DNA from: Saccharospirillum mangrovi
Lineage (GTDB): Bacteria; Pseudomonadota; Gammaproteobacteria; Pseudomonadales; Natronospirillaceae
Reading direction: 5' to 3'
DNA length: 64,000 bases
Assembly (NCBI RefSeq): GCF_003367315.1
Contig: NZ_CP031415.1
Span: forward strand, 62,001 to 126,000
Shown: positions 44,998 to 52,862 of the stretch, piece after piece
Position numbering within the stretch: the stretch's first letter is position 1
Layout of the letters: each line of letters begins with the position of its first letter
The notes under the pieces: generated by a model
What the model saw: the letters and a program-made list of their open reading frames with translations, nothing else
What the model was told of the DNA's origin: nothing
Databases searched by the model: none
Made by a program: the position numbers and the translations under genes

Positions 44998-45576
44998 ATG
45001 AAAACCACCCTTCCTGTGATGTTGGCGACTGTCGCCCTGGCCCCGTTGAGCACCTCTGTCTGGGCCGAAATTGAACGCCAGCACGGCGCCCACGAACATG
45101 GCGCGGCCCAGTTGTCGTTGGCTGTCGATCAGCACGAACTGGTCATTGCGCTGGAATCGCCAGCGTTCAATGTGTTCGGTTTTGAACACGCACCGAGCAC
45201 CGAAGAGCAGCATCAGGCCATCGATGCCGCCGTGGCGACTTTGCGCGACGGCGAAGCCCTGTGGACACTGAGCCGTGCTGCCGGCTGTGAGCTGGAATCG
45301 GTCGAGATCGAAAGCGCCGTTCTGGGCGATGACCATGACCATGACGAAGACGCAGATCATGACCACGACCATGACCATGAAGCCGGCGATGCTCACAGCG
45401 ACGTCGACGTCAGCTGGCACTTCCATTGCGACAACCCGGAAAAACTGACTCAGGTCGGCGTCGGCTTGTTCAACGCCTTCGAACGTTTTGAAGATCTGGA
45501 CGTTCAATACCTGACTGACGACGCCCAAGGTGCCGCCGAACTGTCGCCCAGCCACACCCTTCTGACTTTGGAGTAA
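44998..45576 (+). CDS. zrgA: ZrgA-like periplasmic metal-binding protein (DUF2796)
   Basis: 192 residues. Signal peptide MKTTLPVMLATVALAPLSTSVWA, then the DUF2796 start QHGAHEHGAAQLSLAVDQHEL. A long His/Asp-rich loop near residues 115-138 (DHDHDEDADHDHDHDHEAGD) is an obvious zinc-binding segment, followed by VSWHFHCDNPEKL. ZrgA of Vibrio is part of a second zinc-uptake system with an ABC transporter. The same order appears here, with ABC ATPase, permease and DUF3299 genes following. I see no Zur box, so zinc regulation is not shown. Confidence 0.85.
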   Translation: MKTTLPVMLATVALAPLSTSVWAEIERQHGAHEHGAAQLSLAVDQHELVIALESPAFNVFGFEHAPSTEEQHQAIDAAVATLRDGEALWTLSRAAGCELESVEIESAVLGDDHDHDEDADHDHDHDHEAGDAHSDVDVSWHFHCDNPEKLTQVGVGLFNAFERFEDLDVQYLTDDAQGAAELSPSHTLLTLE

Positions 45577-45583
45577 CAGACCC

Positions 45584-46282
45584 ATGAGCACAGCCGTCTC
45601 ATTGCAGGCGCTGCGCTACCGCTGGCCGGGCTCGTCCCGGCCCACGGTGGCGGTAGACGACCTGAGCCTGCCTCAAGGCGAATCACTCTTTGTTCAAGGA
45701 CCGAGCGGCAGTGGCAAAAGCACTTTATTGAATTTGTTGGCTGGCGTGCTGGTACCAACCGAAGGCGAGGTACAGATGCTGGAACAACCGATCAGCCAAT
45801 GGTCGGGCCGGCGTCGTGACCGCTTTCGCGCCGATCATCTGGGTTACATCTTTCAGCAATTCAATTTGCTGCCGTATTTGACCGTACTCGCCAACGTGGA
45901 ATTGCCGGCGCGGTTATCAACGCGGCGACACGAGCAGACACTGGCGCAACAGAACAGTCTCACCGCCGCGGCCGAACATTGGCTGCGCCGTTTGCAGTTG
46001 CCGGAATCGCTGTGGCGGGCGCCGGTGTCGCGCTTGAGCGTGGGCCAGCAGCAGCGCGTGGCGGCTGCGCGCGCCCTGATGGGTTCACCGGAATTGATCA
46101 TCGCCGACGAACCGACTTCGGCGCTCGACGAAGACAACGTCGAAAACTTCATGCAGGTGCTGACCGAACAATGCCGCAGCATCGGCGCGTCGCTGATTTT
46201 TGTCAGTCACGACCGCCGCCTGGCGCAATGGTTTGATCACCAACTGGTGTTGACCGCCCACACCGAGGAGGCCGACGCATGA
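45584..46282 (+). CDS. ABC transporter ATP-binding protein (LolD/MacB type)
   Basis: 232 residues. Walker A GPSGSGKSTLL (about 38-48), Q-loop in IFQQFNLLPYL, signature RLSVGQQQRVAAARALMG, and Walker B LIIADEPTSALDED. The sequence is of the type partnered with FtsX/MacB-like permeases that work on the inner membrane surface, not classical importers. GGAG precedes the ATG by 11 bases. It overlaps the permease by four bases (ATGA). In ZrgA loci the ATPase/permease pair is required for zinc acquisition; here that role is by analogy. Confidence 0.9.
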   Translation: MSTAVSLQALRYRWPGSSRPTVAVDDLSLPQGESLFVQGPSGSGKSTLLNLLAGVLVPTEGEVQMLEQPISQWSGRRRDRFRADHLGYIFQQFNLLPYLTVLANVELPARLSTRRHEQTLAQQNSLTAAAEHWLRRLQLPESLWRAPVSRLSVGQQQRVAAARALMGSPELIIADEPTSALDEDNVENFMQVLTEQCRSIGASLIFVSHDRRLAQWFDHQLVLTAHTEEADA

Positions 46283-47538
46283 ATTGGTTGAATCTCGCCA
46301 TGCGCAGCGTCTGGAACCGACGCTCCACCGCCGTGCTGACCTTGTTGATGGTCGCGCTCAGTCTGGCGCTGTTGTTGACCGTCGATCGCGTTCGCCAGGA
46401 CACCCGCGCCAGTTTTGCCAATACGTTATCGGGTACCGATTTGATCGTCGGCGGCCGCACCGGAGGTTTGAATTTGCTGCTGTATTCGGTGTTCCGCATC
46501 GGCAACGCCACCAACAACATCAGTTGGCAGACCTATCAGGACATCGTTGCCAACGACGCCGTCGCCTGGACGATTCCGTTTTCACTGGGCGACTCGCACC
46601 AGGGTTATCGAGTTCTGGGCACCAACAACGATTACTTCGAACATTATCAATACGGCCGCCGCCAACCGCTGAGCATCCGTGAAGGCCGCAATTTTGAAGC
46701 GGTTTACGACGTGGTACTGGGCAGCGAAGTCGCCAAGGCGCTGGATTACCATTTGGGCGATCCCGTTGTTATCGCACATGGCCTGGGCAGCACCTCGTTT
46801 GACTTGCACGACGACAAACCCTTCCACGTGGTCGGCATCCTGGCGCCAACCGGCACGCCGGTGGACCGAACCCTGCACATTCCACTGGAAGGCATGACCG
46901 CCATCCACGTCGATTGGGCCGCCGGGGTGCGCATTCCGGGCTTTCATATCTCGGCCGACGAAGCGCTTGAAATGGACCTCACGCCCGACACCGTAACCGC
47001 CGTCCTGGTCGGCATGAAATCGCGCATCCAGGCGTTAGCGTTCCAGCGGCGCATCAACGAATACCGCGCCGAACCGCTCAGCGCCATTATCCCCGGTGCC
47101 ACCCTGGCCGAGCTGTGGCAGATGATCGGCATTGCCGAAAACGCCCTGATCGCCATTTCCGGTCTGGTCGTCGTAACCGGCTTGTTGGGCATGGTCACGG
47201 TGATTCTCGCCGGCCTGAACGAGCGCCGCCGTGAGATGGCTATTTTGCGTGCCCTCGGTGCTCGGCCCGGTCACATTCTGGGTCTGTTGATGATCGAATC
47301 CGGTTTTTATGGCGTGCTCGGTCTGGCGCTCGGCCTGCTGCTGCATTGGGCGCTGATCGCCATCGCGGCGCTGTGGGTACAACCGGCTTACGGCATTCAA
47401 CTGACGCTGGCCTTGCCGACCGGTCCGCTGTTCTTTGTCTTGTTGCTGGTCGTGGTGTTGAGTATTTTGGTGGGCCTGTGGCCGGGCTGGAAAGCCTACC
47501 GGCGTTCGCTGTCGGATGGTCTGACGGTCTCTACCTGA
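46279..47538 (+). CDS. ABC transporter permease (FtsX/MacB-like)
   Basis: 419 residues. An N-terminal membrane helix (STAVLTLLMVALSLALLLTV) is followed by a large periplasmic domain (about 45-280) that starts with TLSGTDLIVGGRTGGLNLL. Three C-terminal helices (around 285-410) include the coupling stretch GLNERRREMAILRALGARPGHI, the FtsX-domain mark. Such permeases act mechanically on periplasmic or outer-membrane substrates. Translationally coupled to the ATPase upstream; a DUF3299 gene follows 9 bases after its stop. Confidence 0.9.
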   Translation: MNWLNLAMRSVWNRRSTAVLTLLMVALSLALLLTVDRVRQDTRASFANTLSGTDLIVGGRTGGLNLLLYSVFRIGNATNNISWQTYQDIVANDAVAWTIPFSLGDSHQGYRVLGTNNDYFEHYQYGRRQPLSIREGRNFEAVYDVVLGSEVAKALDYHLGDPVVIAHGLGSTSFDLHDDKPFHVVGILAPTGTPVDRTLHIPLEGMTAIHVDWAAGVRIPGFHISADEALEMDLTPDTVTAVLVGMKSRIQALAFQRRINEYRAEPLSAIIPGATLAELWQMIGIAENALIAISGLVVVTGLLGMVTVILAGLNERRREMAILRALGARPGHILGLLMIESGFYGVLGLALGLLLHWALIAIAALWVQPAYGIQLTLALPTGPLFFVLLLVVVLSILVGLWPGWKAYRRSLSDGLTVST

Positions 47539-47547
47539 GGAAAAACG

Positions 47548-48075
47548 ATGAGAACAGCTTGGGCGTTGATCGCGCTGTTTTGGGCAGCTCTGGCGTCGGC
47601 AGAAAGTCGGCCGGTGCAGGATTTGCCGTGGGAAGCGTTGATCCCCGCCGGTTTCAGCTACGCCGACCTCGCCGCGCAAATCGAGGCGCCGACGGCGCCG
47701 CTGTCGAGCCTCGCCGACGACGACCCGGAAGCGCAACGCCTGTACAGCGCCATGCGTGATGCACTCGCACAAGCGCCGGTGGTTGACGCCTACGATGGTT
47801 TGTCGGTACGCATCGCCGGCTTTGTTGTGCCGCTGGAGCAAGACGAAGACCGGGTGCTGAGCTTCCTGCTGGTGCCGTATTACGGTGCCTGCATTCACAC
47901 CCCACCGCCGCCGGCGAACCAGATCATTCACGTTGAAACCCAAGGCGGGTTTAAAACGCCCGGTCTGGACGAGCCGGTGTACGTGACCGGCACCCTGCGC
48001 ACCGAACGCCACGACGCCGACCTCGGCTCAGCCGGTTACACCCTCTACGCCGGGTCGATGACGCCGTATCTGTGA
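47548..48075 (+). CDS. DUF3299 periplasmic protein of the ZrgA-like cluster
   Basis: 175 residues with a signal peptide (MRTAWALIALFWAALASAES). The DUF3299 core follows: VRIAGFVVPLEQDEDRVLSFLLVPYYGACIH with a conserved Cys/His near 115, then TPPPPANQIIHVE. Proteins of this family regularly lie with DUF2796 and ABC genes. Coordinated metal at the Cys-x-His-x-P-P-P-P motif is plausible, not demonstrated. Last gene of the unit; no clear terminator follows. Confidence 0.85.
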   Translation: MRTAWALIALFWAALASAESRPVQDLPWEALIPAGFSYADLAAQIEAPTAPLSSLADDDPEAQRLYSAMRDALAQAPVVDAYDGLSVRIAGFVVPLEQDEDRVLSFLLVPYYGACIHTPPPPANQIIHVETQGGFKTPGLDEPVYVTGTLRTERHDADLGSAGYTLYAGSMTPYL

Positions 48076-48154
48076 TGTCGCAGCCGGGCATCGCGGCCGC
48101 GCCAGACTTTGCTAGAGTGTGAGCGTTCAGAACGGTGATGGTTGGGAGGCAATG

Positions 48155-48418
48155 ATGGCCAGTGGTTGGGCCGGCGACGGCGCAGTGCAAGACCAAATCG
48201 ACGCCACCTTGGACGATGCGCTGGCCCGCGCCCGGCGCAATCTGCCCAAAGGCGAAAGCCGACACGATTGCGCCGAATGCGGCGAGGTGATTCCCGAAGC
48301 ACGCCGTCAGGCATTGCCCGGCGTGCAACTGTGCGTAACCTGCCAGGCCGAACACGACGCCGAAGCCGCCTACAGCAGCTACAACCGGCGCGGTTCGAAA
48401 GACAGCCAATTGCGGTAA
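48155..48418 (+). CDS. ybiI: DksA/TraR-family C4 zinc-finger protein, YbiI-like
   Basis: 87 residues. MASGWAGDGAVQDQI at the start and YNRRGSKDSQLR at the end match E. coli YbiI closely. The zinc ribbon has Cys39, Cys42, Cys60 and Cys63 (CAEC and CVTC). The coiled-coil helix of true DksA is nearly absent, so it is a short DksA-like RNA polymerase accessory or orphan. Start ATG 48155 has GGGAGG 5 bases upstream; the adjacent ATG 48152 is too close. Its stop lies 3 bases from the convergent DGPF-VOC gene. Confidence 0.92.
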   Translation: MASGWAGDGAVQDQIDATLDDALARARRNLPKGESRHDCAECGEVIPEARRQALPGVQLCVTCQAEHDAEAAYSSYNRRGSKDSQLR

Positions 48419-48421
48419 CTG

Positions 48422-49234
48422 TTAAACCGTACTGATCATCCAGTGAATGCCGAAGCGGTCGGTCAACATACCGAAACCGGCCGACCAGAACGTCTTCTCA
48501 AACGGCATCCGTACCCGCCCGCCTTCGACCAGTTGATCAAACGCATAACGCGATTTCTCCACACTGTCGAAACTCAACTGCACGCTCACGCCCTGAGGTT
48601 TATCGAAATACGCCGGCGGTGCATCCACACCCATAATCACCAGATCGCCCAGTGACAATTCAGAGTGAATGATCTTGTCCGACCAATCGTCTGGCACCGG
48701 CGCGGGTTCCGGCGCATCGCCGTAGGTCGAGATCGTCAGTAAGCGACCGCCCAACAAATCAGCATAAAAATTCAGCGCCTCGCGGCAATTGCCCTCGAAC
48801 GACAGATGCACCGCCTGGCTCACGGACTGGCGGGCAATGCGCGCATCCAGATCGCGATGCACGTTCAAACCCTCGCTGGGTTCGAAGTCTTCCAGGGTGT
48901 ACACCGGGCGTAATTCCAGGCGGAAATTGCCATCTTCACGCGGCCAGCGCTTGGCCCATTCCAAGGCCTCTTCGACGCTCTTGGTTTCGATCATCGTATA
49001 GCCGCCCAGCAGTTCGCGGGTTTCGGCAAAAGGCCCATCGATGACTTCCGGCTCACCGCCGTTGAACTCAATGCGAAACGCCTCGCGGCTGGGTTTCAAC
49101 CCTTCGCCGCCGCGCCAGACACCGGCGTCGACCAAGGCTTCGTTGTAGCGACCCATGGCTTCCAGTAAATCGGATTCAGGCAAAATGCCGGCTTCGGTAT
49201 CAGCATCGGCTTTACGGATGATCATAAAACGCAT
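48422..49234 (-). CDS. Fusion of a YCII/DGPF domain and a VOC (PhnB-like) domain
   Basis: 270 residues. The N-terminal ~120 residues are a YCII-related DGPF domain (MRFMIIRKADADTEAGI, EVIDGPFAETRELLGGYTM). Residues about 133-270 are a VOC-fold domain similar to PhnB (FEGNCREALNFYADLLGG, ending FGIHWMIS). DGPF proteins are the usual genomic partners of ECF42 sigma factors. The sigma gene lies at 50871, with another DGPF gene and an unrelated A+T-rich gene between. AGGAG precedes ATG 49234 on the minus strand. Function unknown; probably a target or partner of the sigma factor. Confidence 0.88.
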   Translation of the reverse strand: MRFMIIRKADADTEAGILPESDLLEAMGRYNEALVDAGVWRGGEGLKPSREAFRIEFNGGEPEVIDGPFAETRELLGGYTMIETKSVEEALEWAKRWPREDGNFRLELRPVYTLEDFEPSEGLNVHRDLDARIARQSVSQAVHLSFEGNCREALNFYADLLGGRLLTISTYGDAPEPAPVPDDWSDKIIHSELSLGDLVIMGVDAPPAYFDKPQGVSVQLSFDSVEKSRYAFDQLVEGGRVRMPFEKTFWSAGFGMLTDRFGIHWMISTV

Positions 49235-50410
49235 GGTGGGGCTCCTTTGGTATAGGTTGCCCAAGTAGTCGCTGTAGTCGATCAGAATTCGACTAACAGT
49301 ATTGTTTTCTTTATAAGAGAATTTGAGCGAGACTTAATCTATTGATGGTTTTCTAAATATCTTCTCAGTAATTCATTTTGGCGATTCTCTTCGATGGTGT
49401 TCCAATCATATTGCTGGATTTCGTTGGCAGTATTTTTAAACCATTGCTCATATCTCGCTCCATCAGTTGAATATTTTTGATACGTCAAGCTGACTTCCAC
49501 CCGATAGTACAGCGCTGCCCAGTTTAAATTTTGAGGAAGATACTGCCCCCAAAGACTATGTAATTCTTCTCCGCCGGCAGGTGAAATATCTATTTTTAAA
49601 GTGGCTTTTCTGTTTTTGATCGTAAAAATCCGACTTCTGCTCGTTGCTTCAACAGTAAATGTTCCACCATTTGGTATATGGAAAAATGGCGGAACTAAAT
49701 CCATCCATCCTTCTTGGATGATCTTATTGTGGTGAAACATTTCCTTGGCAATCACATCTAAACGTATTTCCTTGGATTCACTATCTCCATATTGGCCTTC
49801 AATCACATGTCCCGTTGGAGTTTGGCGACTGCTGAGCTCTATATCCCAGCTACCACGGAACCTATGCGCAAAAGATAATAATATTAGTCGTTCAATTAGA
49901 TCCCATCCTTTTTCTTTATTGAAGAAAATCCAATATTGCTTTGCGTCACCCTCTCTAACCTCGTCGTCTCCGATTTCCCTCGACAACAGGTTTATTGGAT
50001 CTAAGTTGGAATAGAGATTTGAATAAGTGCGGGAATAAATGTCGAGCTCAGCGTTAGGTATAACACTTCTGGCATCTTCATCAAAAATTAGTACAAGCTC
50101 GAAATTTTCGCTTAGTTGACTGGACTTTAAATAGGGAAGTACAGCAATAAGCGCTGGGAGCAAGCCAGCTATTATTATTCCAGAGTTTTGCAGAGCGTCC
50201 GGTGCTGCAGCACTTCTCCAGAGTGAGATTGCCGCAACACCACCAAGGATGAGATAAATAGATACTGCAATTCGAACTATAATTGGCGGCTCAAGCATGT
50301 TGTTGTACCTAATTAGGTGGCACTTTTTTCTTACAACTCGGGTTTGTTTTCGGCACGACACCTATATTTGGACAGAGTGTTTTGTGAGCCAAAATAAATA
50401 ATGTAAGACA
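49235..50410. other. A+T-rich segment inserted within the ECF42/DGPF operon
   Basis: By eye the sequence from about 49.26 to 50.41 kb is clearly richer in A+T than everything around it, with poly-A/T stretches and non-neighbour codons such as AAA, TTT and ATA. It contains the gene at 49339-50298. A TAGTCGA/TCGACTA inverted repeat (49275-49295) lies near its left edge. No transposase, integrase or target duplication is seen. Confidence 0.7.
49339..50298 (-). CDS. Unrecognised membrane-anchored protein, likely transferred
   Basis: 319 residues of no family I can name. Two N-terminal hydrophobic helices (about 8-27 and 40-57) are joined by a short loop (WRSAAAPDALQNSG), then a long soluble region of about 260 residues begins with SSQLSENFELVLIFDEDARS. 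No enzyme motif or repeat is evident; the soluble part is mixed alpha/beta with many aromatic residues. ATG 50298 has AGGT about 8 bases upstream. Its base and codon use differ sharply from its neighbours and it splits a conserved operon, so horizontal acquisition is likely. An accessory role, such as defence, is possible but unsupported. Confidence 0.6.
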   Translation of the reverse strand: MLEPPIIVRIAVSIYLILGGVAAISLWRSAAAPDALQNSGIIIAGLLPALIAVLPYLKSSQLSENFELVLIFDEDARSVIPNAELDIYSRTYSNLYSNLDPINLLSREIGDDEVREGDAKQYWIFFNKEKGWDLIERLILLSFAHRFRGSWDIELSSRQTPTGHVIEGQYGDSESKEIRLDVIAKEMFHHNKIIQEGWMDLVPPFFHIPNGGTFTVEATSRSRIFTIKNRKATLKIDISPAGGEELHSLWGQYLPQNLNWAALYYRVEVSLTYQKYSTDGARYEQWFKNTANEIQQYDWNTIEENRQNELLRRYLENHQ

Positions 50411-50803
50411 TCATAGATTTGAACCTAATCCGCTATAAGGCTCATTCCCCTCACTCTTCAACTCCCTCACCGGCCTAACCTCCACACTCCCATACCGCGC
50501 TGGCGGAATCTTGCTGGCGAGTTGAATCGCTTGATTCAAGTCACGCGCTTCCAATAAATAAAACCCGGCCAATTGTTCGCGAGTTTCAGCGAAGGGGCCG
50601 TCGGTGACGGTGACTTTTCCATCGCGCACGCGGACGGTGGTGGCGGTGTCGGTCGGCATCAGCGGGCGGCCGTCGAGCATTTGACCGTTGGCGGTAAGGT
50701 CTTCGCCGCAGGCGATGCACTCGCGGTTCAGGGCGTCCCAGTCGTCGGTGGTCAGTTCGGCCATTTTGGCTTCGCTGTAATAAACCAAGGCGAGGTATTG
50801 CAT
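50411..50803 (-). CDS. DGPF/YCII domain protein, ECF42 partner
   Basis: 130 residues. MQYLALVYYSEAKMAEL at the start, RVRDGKVTVTDGPFAETREQLAGFYLLEA (with the eponymous D-G-P-F) and SVEVRPVREL near the end. It lies directly downstream of the ECF sigma gene and, with the DGPF-VOC protein further down, would make the conventional ECF42 unit. The catalytic His/Asp of true YciI is not evident. GGAG lies before ATG 50803. Its final ~14 residues (EGNEPYSGLGSNL) end at the border of the A+T-rich segment. Confidence 0.9.
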   Translation of the reverse strand: MQYLALVYYSEAKMAELTTDDWDALNRECIACGEDLTANGQMLDGRPLMPTDTATTVRVRDGKVTVTDGPFAETREQLAGFYLLEARDLNQAIQLASKIPPARYGSVEVRPVRELKSEGNEPYSGLGSNL

Positions 50804-50870
50804 GGTGATTCTCCGTTGCGGTTTTGTATTGGTCGTTTGGCCGACGTGGGTTTCGACCACTCTAGTTCAT

Positions 50871-52100
50871 TTACCGGCCCAGTGACGCCAACTGGCGCTG
50901 CAAAAACCGTTGCTCCGGCACCAGGGCGGTGAGTGTCAGGGCGCGTTGGTAGGCGCGGCGGGCGTCTTCGGTGCGGCCGAGCTGGCGGCAGAAGTCGGCG
51001 CGGGCAGCGTGGGTTAAGTGGTAGTGCTGCAGGGCTTCGTCGCTCATTAGTGCATCGATGGCGGCGAGGCCAGCGGCGGCGCCCTGGCTCATGCCCAGTG
51101 CGACCGCTCGGTTCAGGGCGATAACCGGCGTCGGCGATAACCGATACAGCGCTTCATACAAGCCGACGATTTGTGCCCAGTCGGTGTCGCTGAAAGTTTC
51201 GGCTTCGGCGTGCAGCGCTGCGATGGCCGCTTGCAGGGCATAAGGCCCGATGCCATTTGGCGATAAAGCGCGCGGTACCAATGCACAGCCTTCGTCGATC
51301 AGCGCCCGGGTCCACAATGAACGGTCCTGATCTTCCAGCCGGATCAAATCACCGTTGGCGTCGGCGCGGGCGGGCCGGCGTGAATGGTGCAGCAACATCA
51401 GGGCGAGCAGGCCGAGCACTTCCGGTTCGGGCAGTAAGTCGGCCAGCATGCGGCCAAGCCGGATGGCTTCTTCGGCGAGGTCGGGTCGGGTCAGGTCATC
51501 GCCTTCGGACGGCGCATAGCCTTCGTTGAACAGCAGATAGATAACTGCCAAAACCGAGTCGAGCCGTTGCGGCAGTTCGCTGCGTTCGGGCACTTCGTAA
51601 GGAATGCCGGCGTCACGGATTTTGGTTTTGGCGCGCACGATGCGTTGGGCAATGGTCGGGGTTTTGGTCAAAAAGGCACGCGCCACTTCTTCGGTGCGCA
51701 GGCCACAGACTTCGCGCAATGTCAGCGCCAGTTGCGCCTGGCGGGCCAGCGAGGGGTGGCAGCAGGTGAAGATCAACCGTAACGGGTCGTCGTCGATGCT
51801 GTGGTCGGTGTCGTCTGCAATGGCGTCTTCGTCGATTAACGCTTCGGTTGCCATGTCGGCAACGGCGTCGTGATGACGACTGCGGCGGCGAATCTGGTCG
51901 ATGGCTTTGAAGCGACCGGCCGATACCAGCCAGGCACGGGGGTTGTCGGGAATGCCATCGTCGGGCCACTGCTTCAGGGCGGCCATAAAGGCGTCGTGCA
52001 AGGCTTCTTCGGCCAAATCGAAATCGCCTAACAGGCGAATCAACGTTGCCAGTACGCGACGGTTTTCGGCTTGATAAATGCGTTCGACGGTTCCGCGCAT
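50871..52100 (-). CDS. ECF sigma factor of the ECF42 type with C-terminal TPR-like extension
   Basis: 409 residues, much longer than a standard ECF sigma. Region 2 spans about 5-75 (LIRLLGDFDLAEEALHDAF, PRAWLVSAGRFKAIDQIRR) and region 4 about 115-165 (ALTLREVCGLRTEEVARAFL). The helical C-terminal extension from 180 includes LFNEGYAPSEGDD, ALNRAVALGM and other TPR-like pairs. ECF42 members lack an anti-sigma gene and are linked to DGPF proteins, as here; the extension is thought to control activity. It is first of the operon and read leftwards. Confidence 0.92.
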   Translation of the reverse strand: MRGTVERIYQAENRRVLATLIRLLGDFDLAEEALHDAFMAALKQWPDDGIPDNPRAWLVSAGRFKAIDQIRRRSRHHDAVADMATEALIDEDAIADDTDHSIDDDPLRLIFTCCHPSLARQAQLALTLREVCGLRTEEVARAFLTKTPTIAQRIVRAKTKIRDAGIPYEVPERSELPQRLDSVLAVIYLLFNEGYAPSEGDDLTRPDLAEEAIRLGRMLADLLPEPEVLGLLALMLLHHSRRPARADANGDLIRLEDQDRSLWTRALIDEGCALVPRALSPNGIGPYALQAAIAALHAEAETFSDTDWAQIVGLYEALYRLSPTPVIALNRAVALGMSQGAAAGLAAIDALMSDEALQHYHLTHAARADFCRQLGRTEDARRAYQRALTLTALVPEQRFLQRQLASLGR

Positions 52101-52214
52101 CGAGGGATGTCCCGCGAGTTTTTAGCGCAGTCTAACACTGTAGGAAGGCGGCAAAGGAAGTGGTTTTGGCGGGTTGCCGGGGTGACTTGGAACCCTGTCA
52201 CCCCGACGCTAAAA

Positions 52215-52263
52215 CGGGGAGCATCCAGTCAGCTTCTATTCCGACTCTAACGGATGCTCCCCG
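52215..52263 (-). terminator. Terminator of the DUF1127 gene
   Basis: CGGGGAGCATCC and GGATGCTCCCCG pair over 12 bases around a 25-base loop. On the minus strand the stem is followed by TTTTAGCG, immediately after the stop of the gene at 52267. Confidence 0.8.
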
Positions 52264-52266
52264 GCG

Positions 52267-52500
52267 TTACGCGCTACCTGGCCCGGCTCTTTCCTTGCCG
52301 ATGCTGGCTTGCTCGCGTCGCGTTTCCTTGACGGTTTTCCAGCTCAGCGGACGTTCTGCCGGTTGGTGGTGCAAGCCGATGTCCTGTTGCATGTGCTCAC
52401 TCAGGTGTTCGGACAGATAGCGTTGTTGACGTTTTTCTTTCAGCCAGGCGTTCAGTTCCCGGCGGCGGTTCAAATGAGAAATCAGTTTGTTGACCAGCAT
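52267..52500 (-). CDS. DUF1127-like small protein
   Basis: 77 residues. Residues 12-48 (RRRELNAWLKEKRQQRYLSE and then LSEHMQQDIGL) fit the DUF1127 pattern: basic W-containing helix, a turn, and a final D-I-G-L. A Pro/Arg-rich tail follows. Members are often small RNA-binding or stress-related proteins, but no activity is assigned. GGAG lies 10 bases before the ATG on the minus strand. It probably shares a transcript with the small ORF at 52620-52715 and ends at the hairpin terminator downstream. Confidence 0.7.
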   Translation of the reverse strand: MLVNKLISHLNRRRELNAWLKEKRQQRYLSEHLSEHMQQDIGLHHQPAERPLSWKTVKETRREQASIGKERAGPGSA

Positions 52501-52584
52501 GGTCGTTCTCCAGTTCAGTTAAGCCCGGAGCGACGGATTGGTGCCTGAGGAGAAAACTGTTCGGTGGTGCTGGAAACAGTGCAA

Positions 52585-52607
52585 AGCCGCGGCATCAATC
52601 CGCGGCT
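52585..52607 (-). terminator. Hairpin after the 31-residue ORF
   Basis: AGCCGCGG (52585-52592), seven-base loop, CCGCGGCT (52600-52607), a perfect 8-bp stem. On the minus strand it is followed by TTGCACTGTTT, so it is a partial terminator or processing site between the small ORF and the DUF1127 gene. Confidence 0.55.
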
Positions 52608-52619
52608 CGTGAGGCAGGG

Positions 52620-52715
52620 TTACACGAATCGCGGACGCAACAGGGCGTTAGCCCAATTCGCCATCAGGCGAGTTGAGCAAGAGGTATTTTGGGCGTATGG
52701 GTGAATACGTCGCAT
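52620..52715 (-). CDS. Small ORF of 31 residues with its own ribosome binding site
   Basis: ATG at 52715 on the minus strand, with GGAGG 6 bases upstream, runs to TAA at 52622-52620. The product starts MRRIHPYAQNTSCSTRLMA and ends ANALLRPRFV: basic, with one Cys and two Trp/Tyr aromatics and no membrane segment. It has an upstream promoter-like pair (52790-52818), a palindrome between promoter and start, and a hairpin after the stop. No family is recognised. It could be a functional small protein or a leader peptide for the DUF1127 gene. Confidence 0.5.
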   Translation of the reverse strand: MRRIHPYAQNTSCSTRLMANWANALLRPRFV

Positions 52716-52761
52716 AGCTAACCTCCGTCCTGTGTGTGAATTCGTGAAAAGGGTTTACTCA

Positions 52762-52818
52762 GTTGAAACGGTTTGTTTCAACCGGGGCAACTCTAAAACA
52801 TGACTTGCGTCTGCTCAA
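52762..52818 (-). promoter_or_regulatory. Promoter and palindrome upstream of the small ORF
   Basis: Minus strand: TTGAGC (52818-52813), 17-base spacer, TAGAGT (52795-52790). Just downstream, GTTGAAAC (52762-52769) and GTTTCAAC (52775-52782) form a perfect 8-bp palindrome with loop GGTTT, placed at the expected transcription start. It could be an operator or a 5' mRNA hairpin. Confidence 0.6.
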
Positions 52819-52862
52819 GCCTAAATCCTTATAAGCGGAAAGGTTTTTAGTGCAAAACTGTG

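Noticed and set aside
49235-49338. Transposon end or integrase scar at the edge of the A+T-rich segment
   Set aside because: There is only a 7-bp inverted repeat and a short tandem 9-mer, with no matching terminal repeat or target duplication at the other border.
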